In this document: positions 8,383-16,708 of the stretch, piece after piece
How positions within the stretch are numbered: position 1 is the first letter of the stretch
How the letters are laid out: each line of letters starts with the position of its first letter
From: Streptomyces sp. ISL-43
Lineage (GTDB): Bacteria; Actinomycetota; Actinomycetes; Streptomycetales; Streptomycetaceae
NCBI RefSeq assembly: GCF_018614195.1
Contig: NZ_JAGGOT010000046.1
Coordinates: forward strand, 1 to 60,944
Direction of reading: 5' to 3'
Length of the DNA stretch: 60,944 nt
Position numbers and translations under genes: made by a program
The notes under the pieces: model-generated
The model's input: only the letters and a program-made list of their open reading frames with translations
Told to the model about the DNA's origin: nothing
The model's database searches: none

Positions 8383-9699
8383 GTGGTGACCAGCACAAAG
8401 CGCCGCCTGCCCGACAGGCGGACCTACGTCCTCGACACCAGCGTCCTGCTGGCAGACCCCAACGCGATCTCCCGCTTCGACGAGCACGAGGTCGTGCTCC
8501 CGATCGTGGTGATCACCGAGCTGGAGGCAAAGAGGCACCATCCCGAACTCGGCTACTTCGCACGTCAGGCCCTGCGCCTGCTCGACGACTTCCGGGTTCG
8601 CTACGGTCGCCTCGACGCACCCATCCCGCTGGGCGATCTCGGCGGCACCCTGCGTGTCGAGCTCAACCACTCCGACCCGAGCGTGCTCCCGGCGGGCTTC
8701 CGACTGGGGGACAACGACTCGCGCATCCTCGCGGTCGCCCGCAATCTCCAGGCCGAGGGATACGACGTCACGGTCGTCTCGAAGGATCTCCCGCTGCGCA
8801 TCAAGGCCTCCTCCGTGGGGCTGATCGCCGAGGAGTACCGCGCGGAGCTCGCGATCACCGATGCCGGCTGGACCGGCATGAGCGAGCTGGCGCTCTCCGG
8901 CGAGCAGGTGGACCTCCTCTACTCCGAGGAGCGGCTCCACGTGCCGGAAACGGCGGAACTGCCCGTGCACACCGGACTGGTCCTGCAGTCCGAGCGCGGC
9001 AAGGCGCTCGGCCGCGTCACCGCCGACGGCAACGTGAAGCTCGTACGGGGCGACCGCGAGGCCTTCGGGCTCCACGGCCGCAGCGCCGAGCAGCGGATCG
9101 CCCTCGACCTCCTCCTCGACCCCGAGATCGGGATCATCTCGATGGGCGGCCGGGCCGGCACCGGAAAGTCGGCACTGGCGCTGTGCGCGGGCCTGGAGGC
9201 CGTGCTGGAACGGAGGCAGCATCAGAAGGTGATGGTCTTCCGGCCGCTGTACGCGGTCGGCGGCCAGGACCTCGGCTACCTGCCCGGGGACGCGTCCGAG
9301 AAGATGAGCCCCTGGGCGCAGGCGGTCTTCGACACCCTCTCGGCGGTCGCCGGGCGCGAGGTCATCGAGGAGGTGCTGACCCGGGGGATGCTGGAAGTCC
9401 TGCCGCTCACGCACATCAGGGGCCGCTCGCTGCACGACGCCTTCGTGATCGTGGACGAGGCGCAGTCGCTGGAGCGCAATGTCCTGCTGACCGTTCTGTC
9501 CCGGATCGGGGCCAATTCGCGGGTCGTTCTGACCCACGACGTGGCCCAGCGGGACAATCTGCGGGTCGGCCGCTACGACGGAGTCGTCGCCGTGGTCGAG
9601 AAGCTGAAGGGGCATCCGCTCTTCGCGCACGTCACCCTGACCCGCTCCGAGCGCTCCCCGATCGCCGCGCTGGTCACCGAGATGCTGGAGACCCTGTAG
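8383..9699 (+). CDS. PhoH-family ATPase with N-terminal PIN domain
   Basis: The 438-residue product fuses a PIN-type nuclease domain to a PhoH ATPase domain. The PIN part (about residues 12-145) shows the acidic residues YVLDTS, ITELE and LGDNDSRILA expected for metal-dependent RNase activity. The PhoH part has Walker A GRAGTGKS (about 256-263) and Walker B FVIVDEAQS further on. This PhoH2-like arrangement is known as an ATP-dependent RNA helicase/ribonuclease in actinobacteria. The start is GTG 8383, with GAGGGGG about 11 bases upstream; the adjacent GTG at 8386 is possible. A strong hairpin terminator follows. Confidence 0.92.
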   Translation: MVTSTKRRLPDRRTYVLDTSVLLADPNAISRFDEHEVVLPIVVITELEAKRHHPELGYFARQALRLLDDFRVRYGRLDAPIPLGDLGGTLRVELNHSDPSVLPAGFRLGDNDSRILAVARNLQAEGYDVTVVSKDLPLRIKASSVGLIAEEYRAELAITDAGWTGMSELALSGEQVDLLYSEERLHVPETAELPVHTGLVLQSERGKALGRVTADGNVKLVRGDREAFGLHGRSAEQRIALDLLLDPEIGIISMGGRAGTGKSALALCAGLEAVLERRQHQKVMVFRPLYAVGGQDLGYLPGDASEKMSPWAQAVFDTLSAVAGREVIEEVLTRGMLEVLPLTHIRGRSLHDAFVIVDEAQSLERNVLLTVLSRIGANSRVVLTHDVAQRDNLRVGRYDGVVAVVEKLKGHPLFAHVTLTRSERSPIAALVTEMLETL

Positions 9700-9751
9700 G
9701 TCGAAACAGGGCGAAAACCCCGGTAAAAAACCCATAGCGGGAAGGCGAGTT

Positions 9752-9794
9752 GGCGCCGTCCGGCAAAGGCCCGAAAGCCTAGCCGGACGGCGCC
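9752..9794. terminator. Terminator behind phoH
   Basis: A perfect 13-bp inverted repeat (GGCGCCGTCCGGC with its complement) separated by 17 bases follows the phoH stop at 9699. The rest of the gap to the transglycosylase start at 10126 shows no gene and should hold that gene's promoter. I looked for a ydaO-type riboswitch there and did not see its conserved core. Confidence 0.8.
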
Positions 9795-10125
9795 TTCGCG
9801 CACAGGGCTTCGACGAAAACAACGGTGTCCTGCCAGGTGTGACCTTTCCCACGCAACGGATAATTGCCCTGCGGTGTCGCGGTCCGGCAGAGTCTGTTTT
9901 CCGTCAGGCCCCGCATACGGCACACCTGTATCTCCCGTGAGATGCGCGCAGTACCACTAACTCCACAACTGATCGCCGTATGCCGCCCGGAGCATCACGA
10001 GGCACTCCCGCAAGGGAGTTGCCCACGGGCCCGCGTCTCCAGTGACCGCACCACCATGGAGGCCAGTGTCGAGGGGCACTCTTGCGCCCGCGTGGTCACT
10101 GCGGACGCTGCTGGAAGGACACCGT

Positions 10126-10824
10126 GTGAGCCGGATCTCGGTTCGGGGGTTCGCTGTGGCTTCGGCCACGGCGGTCACCACCGTCGGCGCAGTCGTGGGC
10201 GTTGCCACTGGCGACCCCGCCTCGAACGATCTCGAGACGACCGCGTCCGGGACGACTCTCCTCACCGACATCCCGGTCGGCGAGCAGGCTCAGGTCCAGA
10301 ACGCGTCCCTGACGCAGCAGGCCGACGCCATCGCCCACGCCGCCGACTCCGACGCCAAGCGCTCGGCCGAGGAGGCGGCCCGCCTCCAGGCAGCCCAGGA
10401 CGCCAAGTCCAAGAAGGCCGACGCCCAGAAGGCCGCGGACGAGAAGGCGAAGAAGGAGCGGGACGAGAAGGAGCAGGCTGCCAGCCGTTCCGCCTCCCGC
10501 GACGGAGCCGACTTCGCGCTCCAGCCCTCCTACACGGTCGCGCAGGTCAAGGCGATCGCCCAGCAGATGGTCCCGGCGGGGCAGTTCCAGTGCTTCTCCA
10601 AGATCATCAACCAGGAATCCACCTGGAACTACCAGGCCGTGAACAAGTCCTCGGGCGCCTACGGTCTCGTCCAGGCCCTTCCCGGTTCGAAGATGGCCTC
10701 GGCCGGCGCCGACTGGCGCACCAACCCCGCCACCCAGATCGAGTGGGGTCTCAACTACATGAACGTCCGCTACGGCAGCCCGTGCGGAGCCTGGAACTTC
10801 CACCAGGCCAACGGCTGGTATTAG
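10126..10824 (+). CDS. Secreted lytic transglycosylase-like protein
   Basis: The 232-residue product has a signal peptide (RISVRGFAVASATAVTTVGA), then a highly charged Ala/Lys/Glu-rich helical stretch (about residues 55-120, probably coiled coil) and a C-terminal SLT-type domain. In that domain the catalytic Glu is in NQESTWN, followed by the characteristic GAYGLVQALPG and WGLNYMNVRYGSPCGAW. The protein should cleave peptidoglycan outside the membrane during growth. GTG 10126 is chosen because GGAAGGA precedes it by five bases and it starts the signal peptide. Two Cys in the domain (FQCFSK and SPCGAW) may form a disulfide. Confidence 0.92.
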   Translation: MSRISVRGFAVASATAVTTVGAVVGVATGDPASNDLETTASGTTLLTDIPVGEQAQVQNASLTQQADAIAHAADSDAKRSAEEAARLQAAQDAKSKKADAQKAADEKAKKERDEKEQAASRSASRDGADFALQPSYTVAQVKAIAQQMVPAGQFQCFSKIINQESTWNYQAVNKSSGAYGLVQALPGSKMASAGADWRTNPATQIEWGLNYMNVRYGSPCGAWNFHQANGWY

Positions 10825-10860
10825 ACACCGGGCACGAAAGGCGCCCCCGCGCCTCAACCT

Positions 10861-10899
10861 CGAGGAGCCCCGCACCGTCCTACGGTGCGGGGCTCCTCG
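10861..10899. terminator. Terminator behind the transglycosylase gene
   Basis: A perfect 17-bp stem (arms 10861-10877 and 10883-10899) with a 5-base loop follows the stop at 10824. It separates this gene from the AI-2E-type membrane protein. Confidence 0.9.
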
Positions 10900-10958
10900 C
10901 GTGTACGGTCTTTCGAGGTGTGTCCGGGTATGCGGTGCGGCGGGGGGAAGGGAACGAC

Positions 10959-12362
10959 ATGGCGAAGACGGCAGGCTGGCTCGGCCGGCTCGGGAGCAAG
11001 CTGAGCCACGTGGAGGCGCGGCTCGCGGAGCGGCGCGCCGAAGTCGAGGCCGAGACCTCCGGTGATCTGCCGCTGCGTCCCGCCGGCCCCGTGCCCGCCG
11101 TGACCGCAGAGGGGCCCGGCGGCGCTTCGGCCTCCGCTTCCGCCGCGTCCGCGCCGGCGGGCGCCGAACACCCCTCCGCGGGCTACGCCGTCCCGCTGCG
11201 CCCCGACCCGGTGAGCGTCATCCCGTGGGGCGTGCGCGTCGCCGCCGAGGCGAGCTGGCGGCTGCTGCTCCTCGCCGGGATGCTCTGGGTCATGATGAGG
11301 GTGATCAGCGAAGTCCGCCTGGTCGTCCTCGCCTTCGCCGCCGCCCTCCTGGTCACCGCCCTGCTCCAGCCGTTCGTGGTCCGGCTGCGCCGGCTCGGCA
11401 TGCCGCGGGGGCTGGCCACCGCCGTCACCGCGATCCTCGGCTTCGTGGTCATCGGACTGGTCGGCTGGTTCGTGGTCTGGCAGGTCATGGACAACCTCGA
11501 CCAGCTCTCCGACCGGGTCCGCGACGGCATCAACGAGCTCAAACTCTGGGCGCTGGACAGTCCGTTCCACGTGACCGAGAAGCAGATCAACGACATCGCG
11601 AAGAACCTCAGCGAGACCATCGGGACCAACACCGAGCAGATCACCTCCGCCGGCCTGCAAGGCGTCACGGTCCTCGTCGAAGTGCTGACGGGCATGCTGC
11701 TCGCGATGTTCTCCACGCTCTTCCTGCTCTACGACGGCAAGCGCATCTGGACCTGGACGATGGGCCTGCTCCCGGCGGCCGCCCGCCCCGGCGTGGCCGG
11801 CGCCGGTCCGCGCGCCTGGCGCACCCTGACCGCGTACGTGCGCGGCACGGTCCTCGTCGCCCTCATCGACGCCATCTTCATCGGCCTCGGGCTCTACTTC
11901 CTCGACGTGACGATGGCCGTGCCGCTCGCCGTCTTCATCTTCCTGTTCGCCTTCATCCCGCTCGTCGGCGCCGTGGTCTCCGGAGCCCTCGCGGTGGTCG
12001 TCGCGCTCGTGACCCAGGGGCCGTTCACCGCGCTGATGGTGCTGCTGGTGGTCCTGGCGGTGCAGCAGATCGAGGGCCACGTGCTCCAGCCCTTCATCCT
12101 GGGCCGGGCGGTACGGGTCCACCCGCTCGCGGTGGTGCTGTCGGTGGCGGCCGGCGGCCTGATCGCGGGCATCGGCGGGGCGGTGGTCGCCGTCCCGCTG
12201 GTCGCCGTCACCAACACGGTGGTCGGCTACCTGCGGGCCTACTCCCGCGACCAGCTCCACCCCGGGCCCGCCCCGGTCGGGCCCGCGCCGCACGGGGCGA
12301 CGGCCCTGAGCCGGACGCCTTTCGAGGCGGGGCAGACGCGAACAGGCGACAACCGAGCCTGA
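10959..12362 (+). CDS. AI-2E family transporter (PerM/YdiK-like membrane protein)
   Basis: The 467-residue product has a charged cytoplasmic N-terminus with an Ala/Pro-rich linker (about residues 1-90) and then 7-8 membrane segments typical of the AI-2E/PerM family. Typical features include the LVVLAFAAALLVTALLQPFV segment, a long amphipathic extracytoplasmic region (NELKLWALDSP to LSETIGTN), and the closing QQIEGHVLQPFILGRAVRVHPL motif, which is diagnostic. Family members have been linked to autoinducer-2 export and to Na+/H+ antiport; the substrate here is unknown. ATG 10959 has a G-rich ribosome site (GGGGGAAGGGAACGAC). Confidence 0.9.
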   Translation: MAKTAGWLGRLGSKLSHVEARLAERRAEVEAETSGDLPLRPAGPVPAVTAEGPGGASASASAASAPAGAEHPSAGYAVPLRPDPVSVIPWGVRVAAEASWRLLLLAGMLWVMMRVISEVRLVVLAFAAALLVTALLQPFVVRLRRLGMPRGLATAVTAILGFVVIGLVGWFVVWQVMDNLDQLSDRVRDGINELKLWALDSPFHVTEKQINDIAKNLSETIGTNTEQITSAGLQGVTVLVEVLTGMLLAMFSTLFLLYDGKRIWTWTMGLLPAAARPGVAGAGPRAWRTLTAYVRGTVLVALIDAIFIGLGLYFLDVTMAVPLAVFIFLFAFIPLVGAVVSGALAVVVALVTQGPFTALMVLLVVLAVQQIEGHVLQPFILGRAVRVHPLAVVLSVAAGGLIAGIGGAVVAVPLVAVTNTVVGYLRAYSRDQLHPGPAPVGPAPHGATALSRTPFEAGQTRTGDNRA

Positions 12363-12363
12363 G

Positions 12364-12608
12364 TCCGACGGCGGGAGCTCCGGCTCGCCGGGACCGCCCG
12401 CCGCCGCTGCGGTACGCGCCGACGCCGCGCCCGTGCCAGGGGCGAAGCTGCCCCGGCCCTGGCTCCCGTACGACATCCAGGTCTCGGTGCGGCTGCACGA
12501 ACGGAGCGGCCGAGGGGAGCGGCAAAGGCACCGAAACCCGACCCCGACACGATCCGGGCTGCGATGATCGACGACATGCACGTCCTCATGGAGGCGCTGC
12601 GCACGTAG
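12364..12608 (+). pseudogene. C-terminal remnant of a paralogue of the next gene
   Basis: The last codons before the TAG at 12606-12608 encode AAMIDDMHVLMEALRT, closely matching the C-terminus AAMIEDVRALMAKLRR of the intact gene that ends at 13340. Upstream, a different frame (with 12472 as a codon start) shows consistently G/C third positions and reads ...LPYDIQVSVRLHERSGRGE, so one frameshift near 12525 separates the two parts. No start codon, ribosome site or N-terminal half is present. This is best read as the 3' remnant of a degraded gene, left between the AI-2E gene and its surviving relative. Confidence 0.5.
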
Positions 12609-12626
12609 TCGCGGGAGGGGCGGGGA

Positions 12627-13340
12627 ATGATCGGCGAGCCCGAGATCGACGGGGACTGGGACACCGCGGGGCCGGCCGCGGTGACGGAGGTGGAGCCTGA
12701 GCCTTCGCGCGAGCGGGTACGGGGCCCGCGCGCCCCGTGGCTGTGGGCGCTGGGCGGGGTCGTGGTGGCCTCGGCGGTGTGGGCGGGCGCGCTGGCCGCG
12801 CAGGATCGTTTCTCCAGCGCTCCGCGCATCGACTACCGGCACTCCGGCGACCTGTGCAAGGAGGTCGACTTGAAGGTGCTCGGCCAGACCGTCGGCCGGA
12901 CCTTCGAGGGGCGGCAGAGCGGCGAGGGCGTGGACCCCGCGCAGGACTGGGCGTATTGCCACGTCGGCATGCGGTACGAGAAGGGATCCGTCCTGTACGC
13001 GACCCAGGTGCTCGTCGAGCTGCACAAGAAGGGCGACCCCGCCGAGGAGTTCGCCAGCGGCCCGGGAACGACCCCGGGGACCCGGCTGAACCTCGGGGAG
13101 CGCCGCGAGGTGCCGGGGCTCGGAGACCGGGCGGTGCTCGACCCGTACTACGCGGACAGCGGGAAGCGGCTCATGGTGCTCGACGGAGGGGCTGTCTTCA
13201 CGGCGACCGTGGAGTGGTACCAGCAGACGGCGGACGAGGGCGGCGTGGTCCCCGGCGGCGCCGCCGGCGTCGACGAGGACGCGATCGAGGCGGCGATGAT
13301 CGAGGACGTGCGGGCGTTGATGGCGAAGCTGCGGCGCTAG
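12627..13340 (+). CDS. Membrane-anchored protein of unknown function
   Basis: The 237-residue product has an acidic, Pro-rich cytoplasmic N-terminus (about 35 residues), one membrane segment (about 36-58, PWLWALGGVVVASAVWAG), and an extracytoplasmic domain of about 175 residues. That domain has two Cys (DLCKEV and AYCHVG), which could form a disulfide. I do not recognise a named family. The ribosome site GGGAGGGGCGGGGA supports ATG 12627. A degraded paralogue lies just upstream and a 14-bp hairpin terminator just downstream. A lipoprotein-like or sensor role is possible, but nothing in the sequence decides it. Confidence 0.75.
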   Translation: MIGEPEIDGDWDTAGPAAVTEVEPEPSRERVRGPRAPWLWALGGVVVASAVWAGALAAQDRFSSAPRIDYRHSGDLCKEVDLKVLGQTVGRTFEGRQSGEGVDPAQDWAYCHVGMRYEKGSVLYATQVLVELHKKGDPAEEFASGPGTTPGTRLNLGERREVPGLGDRAVLDPYYADSGKRLMVLDGGAVFTATVEWYQQTADEGGVVPGGAAGVDEDAIEAAMIEDVRALMAKLRR

Positions 13341-13356
13341 GAACGCAGACACGTGA

Positions 13357-13388
13357 AGGGGCCCCACGACCGGAGTCGTGGGGCCCCT
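13357..13388. terminator. Bidirectional terminator
   Basis: A perfect 14-bp stem (AGGGGCCCCACGAC with its complement) and a 4-base loop lie between the stops of the membrane protein (13340) and ahpD (13405), which converge here. Confidence 0.9.
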
Positions 13389-13404
13389 CCTTCCGTACGG
13401 GGTG

Positions 13405-13944
13405 TCACTCGCCCGCGAGGGCGGCCTCGGAGTCGAGGGTGACGGCGACGGCCTGGATCACCGAGGCGATCTTGAAGGCCTCCTGGACCGTCTCGCGGTC
13501 GACGCCGGCCTTGCGCAGGACCTGTTCGTGCGAGTCCAGGCACTGGCCGCAGCCGTTGATCGCGGAGACGGCGAGCGACCACAGCTCGAAGTCGACCTTC
13601 TCCACGCCCGGGTTGCCGATGACGTTCATCCGCAGGCCCGCGCGCAGGTTGCCGTACTCCGGGTCGGAGAGCAGGTGGCGGGTGCGGTAGAAGACGTTGT
13701 TCATCGCCATGACCGCGGCGGCGGACTTGGCGGCGGTGTACGCCTCGGGCGACAGGGCCGCCTTCGCCTCCGGCTCCAGCTCACGCAGGACGCGCGGGGA
13801 GCGGGCGGCGATCGCGCAGGACAGGACCGTGCCCCACAGCTGCTGCCGGGAGAGGGTGTCCTGGTTGCCGATGACCGAGCCGAGGTTCAGCTTCAGGTCC
13901 TTGGCGTAGTCCGGTACGGCGGACTTCAGGGAGTCGAGGGACAC
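13405..13944 (-). CDS. ahpD: Alkyl hydroperoxide reductase AhpD
   Basis: The 179-residue product is AhpD, the carboxymuconolactone-decarboxylase-fold partner that re-reduces AhpC. The redox motif C132-G-Q-C135 is followed by H139 (CLDSHE), and E120 upstream completes the proton-relay set described for mycobacterial AhpD. Length is usual for the family. It starts with GTG 3 bases after the ahpC stop, so the two are co-transcribed and probably coupled. The pair is transcribed away from oxyR, which should control it in response to peroxide. Confidence 0.95.
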   Translation of the reverse strand: MSLDSLKSAVPDYAKDLKLNLGSVIGNQDTLSRQQLWGTVLSCAIAARSPRVLRELEPEAKAALSPEAYTAAKSAAAVMAMNNVFYRTRHLLSDPEYGNLRAGLRMNVIGNPGVEKVDFELWSLAVSAINGCGQCLDSHEQVLRKAGVDRETVQEAFKIASVIQAVAVTLDSEAALAGE

Positions 13945-13947
13945 GGG

Positions 13948-14502
13948 TCACTCACCGGCCAGCAGCGCGCCGGCGTCGATGGTGTTGTCGCCCTTGGTCC
14001 AGTTGCAGGGGCACAGCTCGTCGGTCTGCAGGGCGTCGAGGACCCGCAGGACCTCCTTGGGGTTACGGCCGACGGAACCGGCGGTCACCATGGAGAACTG
14101 GATCTCGTTGTTCGGGTCCACGATGAAGACGGCGCGCATCGGCAGGCCGTCCGCGCCGAGGATGCCGAGGTCGGCGCAGAGCTCGCGCTTGATGTCGGAC
14201 ATCATCGGGAAGGGCAGGTCACGCAGGTCGGCGTGGTCCTTGCGCCAGGCGTGGTGCACGTACTCGGAGTCGAGGGAGAAGCCGAGGATCTGGGCGTCGC
14301 GGTCGGCGAACTCGTCGTTCAGCTTGCCGAAGGCGGCGATCTCGGTCGGACACACGAAGGTGAAGTCGAGCGGCCAGGAGAACATGATCTTCCACTTGCC
14401 CTCGTAGGTCTTGTGGTCGATCTGCGCGAACTCGCCGCCGGCCTCGAGCGAGACGCAAGCGGTCAGGTCGTAGGTGGGGAACTGGTCGCCGACAGTGAGC
14501 AC
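13948..14502 (-). CDS. ahpC: Alkyl hydroperoxide reductase AhpC (peroxiredoxin)
   Basis: The 184-residue product is a typical 2-Cys peroxiredoxin. The peroxidatic C51 lies in FTFVCPTE, and the C-terminal DELCPCNW holds two Cys (about 164 and 166), the resolving position and the extra Cys seen in AhpD-dependent AhpC proteins. It reduces organic peroxides and hydrogen peroxide in the cytoplasm and is recycled by AhpD, encoded next. GTG 14502 is supported by AAGGAG seven bases upstream. The gene is divergent from oxyR, the arrangement in which OxyR activates ahpCD. Confidence 0.96.
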   Translation of the reverse strand: MLTVGDQFPTYDLTACVSLEAGGEFAQIDHKTYEGKWKIMFSWPLDFTFVCPTEIAAFGKLNDEFADRDAQILGFSLDSEYVHHAWRKDHADLRDLPFPMMSDIKRELCADLGILGADGLPMRAVFIVDPNNEIQFSMVTAGSVGRNPKEVLRVLDALQTDELCPCNWTKGDNTIDAGALLAGE

Positions 14503-14637
14503 GTGCTCTCCTTGCGGAAAGGAAAGTAACCCTTTTGGGGGCTTTCCAAGGGGGTTGGACGGATCTCACATGCTGACACACCTGCATTGATTGTGGAAAT
14601 AGCTAGTCTAGAGACGAGTGATCGGAGGTGCCTATCA
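14503..14637. promoter_or_regulatory. Divergent ahpC/oxyR control region
   Basis: The 135-bp gap between the divergent starts must hold both promoters. It contains an A/T-richer stretch with an ATAG-containing partial dyad (ATAGCTAGTCTAG, near 14599) of the kind LysR regulators such as OxyR bind, and oxyR's GGAGGTG ribosome site at 14623-14629. The exact operators are inferred. Confidence 0.5.
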
Positions 14638-15585
14638 GTGGCTGTGAGTCATAGGGGAGCGAAGCAGGCGACGCTCGCGCAGCTGCGGGCCTTCGCCGCC
14701 GTCGCCGAACACCTGCACTTCAGGGACGCGGCCGCCGCCATCGGCATGAGCCAGCCCGCCCTGTCCGGAGCCGTCTCGGCGCTGGAGGAGGCGCTCGGGG
14801 TGCAGCTGCTGGAGCGGACCACGCGCAAGGTGCTGCTCTCGCCCGCCGGGGAGCGGATCGCGGTCCGCGCGCGGTCCGTGCTCGACGCCATGGGCGGACT
14901 GCTGGAGGAGGCCGAGGCGGTGCGGGCCCCCTTCACCGGGGTGCTGCGGCTCGGGGTGATCCCCACCGTGGCCCCGTACCTGCTGCCGACCGTGCTCGGG
15001 CTCTTCCACCGGCGCTACCCCCGCCTCGACCTCCAGGTGCACGAGGAGCAGACGGCCTCGCTGCTGGAGGGGCTGGCCGGCGGACGGCTCGACCTGCTGC
15101 TGCTCGCCGTTCCCCTCGGGGTCCCCGGGATCACCGAACTGCCGCTCTTCGACGAGGACTTCGTACTGCTCGTGCCCCGCGAGCACCCGCTCGCCGGACG
15201 GGCGGACATCCCGCGCGAGGAACTGCGCGGCCTGCACCTGCTGTTGCTGGACGAGGGCCACTGCCTGCGCGACCAGGCCCTCGAGATCTGCCGGGACGCG
15301 GGGCGCACCGCCGGGGCGGACGTCACCACCACCGCGGCCGGGCTGTCCACCCTCGTGCAACTGGTCGCGGGCGGGCTGGGAGTCACACTGCTGCCCCGCA
15401 CCGCGCTCCGGCTGGAGACCGCCCGCAACGAGCAGCTGGCCACCGGGTACTTCGCCGAGCCCGCGCCCTCGCGGAGGATCGCCGTCGCCATGCGCACGGG
15501 AACAGCCCGGCAGGAGGAGTTCCGGGCCGTCGCCGACGCACTGCGCGAAGCCGTACGCCCGCTCCCCGTCTGGCTGACGGACTAG
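14638..15585 (+). CDS. oxyR: LysR-type peroxide sensor OxyR
   Basis: The 315-residue product is a LysR-type regulator with an N-terminal helix-turn-helix (about residues 13-70) and a periplasmic-binding-like effector domain. The redox pair C209 and C218 lies in EGHCLRDQALEICRD, matching the two Cys that form the regulatory disulfide in E. coli OxyR, and the following GLGVTLLP segment also fits. Divergence from ahpC-ahpD confirms the role: oxidised OxyR should activate ahpCD. The start is GTG 14638 with GGAGGTG eight bases ahead. Confidence 0.95.
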   Translation: MAVSHRGAKQATLAQLRAFAAVAEHLHFRDAAAAIGMSQPALSGAVSALEEALGVQLLERTTRKVLLSPAGERIAVRARSVLDAMGGLLEEAEAVRAPFTGVLRLGVIPTVAPYLLPTVLGLFHRRYPRLDLQVHEEQTASLLEGLAGGRLDLLLLAVPLGVPGITELPLFDEDFVLLVPREHPLAGRADIPREELRGLHLLLLDEGHCLRDQALEICRDAGRTAGADVTTTAAGLSTLVQLVAGGLGVTLLPRTALRLETARNEQLATGYFAEPAPSRRIAVAMRTGTARQEEFRAVADALREAVRPLPVWLTD

Positions 15586-15625
15586 GGAACGGGCGTACGG
15601 GACCGCGTGCGCGGCCCGGGGCCGG

Positions 15626-16047
15626 CTACTCCGTACGCAGCCCGTCCGGGCGCATGAGCCGTAGCAGCGCCGGCAGACTGAGCAGGGTCACCAGAACGCT
15701 CACGCCCCCGCCGATCCCGGCCATCGCCGTGACCGGGGCCCAGTCGATCCGCACCGGAACGGCCGGCCGAACTGGAAGACGAAGCCGAACTCGCTGCGGC
15801 GCAGGGTGCTGCGCTCGGCGTCGTTCATGGCGGAGAGCCTGCGTCCGGCGTAGGTGATGGTGCCGGAGTCGGGGGTGACGATCCCGGCGAGGCAGTGCAG
15901 CAGGGTCGACTTGCCGGAGCCGGAGGGGCCCATGACGGCGACGACCTCGCCGGCGCGGATGGAGAAGTCGGCGCCGTCGAGGGCGTTGGTGGTGCCGTAC
16001 GCCTTACGCAGGCCCGTGGCGCTGAGCAGGGTGCCGGACGGGGTCAT
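15626..16047 (-). pseudogene. Collapsed ABC exporter: ATPase N-terminus joined to permease C-terminus
   Basis: The minus strand starts as a MacB/LolD-type ABC ATPase (ATG 16047, AGGAGG ahead). Walker A GPSGSGKST and the Q-loop region FGFVFQFG are present, but homology then stops near 15765, and the ABC signature, Walker B and switch His are all missing. The rest of that frame is nonsense to a stop at 15700. In another frame, from about 15757 to a TAG at 15626, the sequence encodes a permease C-terminus ending LRLMRPDGLRTE, typical of FtsX-like permeases. One internal deletion therefore removed the second half of the ATPase and most of the permease. The start overlaps the stop of the upstream PadR gene (ATGA), so the three were once a coupled operon. 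Confidence 0.8.
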
Positions 16048-16568
16048 CGGCGTACCTCCTGGGCGAGCTGGTCGAGGCGGGCCGCGGCGAGTTCGAGCCA
16101 CCGCAGGTCGGCCTCGAGGTGGAACAGGGCGTGGTCGCAGACGAGTTGGTCCGCGAGGTCCCCCTCACGCTTGCGCTGGGTCAGGACGCGCATCAGGCGC
16201 AGGTGCTCGGAGCGCTGGGTGTCCAGGAGCTGCTGGGCGCCGCGGCCGGTGAGGAGGGCCAGTACGACCTTGGTGTAGAGGGTCGACTGGAGGTAGGGCT
16301 CGGGCTTCTCGGGCTGGGCGAGCCAGCTCTCGACGTCGGTGATGCCGGCGTCGGTGATGGCGTACCGCTTGCGCTCGGGACCGCCGCCGCTCTCGATCCC
16401 GTCGACCTCGACGAGACCGTTCTTCAGGAGCCTGGACATGGTCGAGTAGACCTGCCCGTAGGCGAGCGGTCGGTCGTGGCCGAATCTCTCGTCGAAGGCC
16501 CGTTTGAGGTCGTAGCCGTGGCGGGGGCCGGCCTCCAGGAGGCCGAGCAGGGTGTGACCGATGGACAT
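16044..16568 (-). CDS. PadR-family transcriptional regulator
   Basis: The 174-residue product has the PadR winged helix (GHTLLGLLEAGPRHGYDLKR, then YGQVYSTMSRLLKNGLVE) in its first 85 residues and the C-terminal helical dimerisation part (LYTKVVLALLTG onward) of the subfamily 2 type. Such proteins repress neighbouring efflux genes and are released by drugs or phenolics. Here the controlled ABC exporter directly downstream is broken, so the regulator may have lost its main target. ATG 16568 is followed at once by the typical MSIGHTLLG opening. A perfect dyad lies just upstream and is probably its own operator. Confidence 0.9.
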   Translation of the reverse strand: MSIGHTLLGLLEAGPRHGYDLKRAFDERFGHDRPLAYGQVYSTMSRLLKNGLVEVDGIESGGGPERKRYAITDAGITDVESWLAQPEKPEPYLQSTLYTKVVLALLTGRGAQQLLDTQRSEHLRLMRVLTQRKREGDLADQLVCDHALFHLEADLRWLELAAARLDQLAQEVRR

Positions 16569-16577
16569 GCCGGTGAC

Positions 16578-16607
16578 TATACACAAGGTGTATACGCACG
16601 ATGTATA
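16578..16607. promoter_or_regulatory. Candidate PadR operator
   Basis: TATACAC-AAG-GTGTATA (16578-16594) is a perfect 7-bp dyad ten bases upstream of the padR start, and its right half is shared with a second, looser dyad TATAC-N7-GTATA (16591-16607). The A/T-rich TATAC boxes stand out in this GC-rich context. Position and symmetry fit an autoregulatory operator overlapping the promoter. Confidence 0.65.
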
Positions 16608-16708
16608 GCGCCACGCGCAGCCGGCGGTGTCTGCCATTCGAAGGAATCTGCCCACACGGGAGACAGCTCCGGGCCCGGCCCGTGACGTTGCTGGCATCTT
16701 GAAGGTTC

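Noticed and set aside
9795..10125. Possible ydaO (c-di-AMP) riboswitch before the transglycosylase gene
   Set aside because: Cell-wall hydrolases in Streptomyces often have one, but the conserved core sequences are not visible here.
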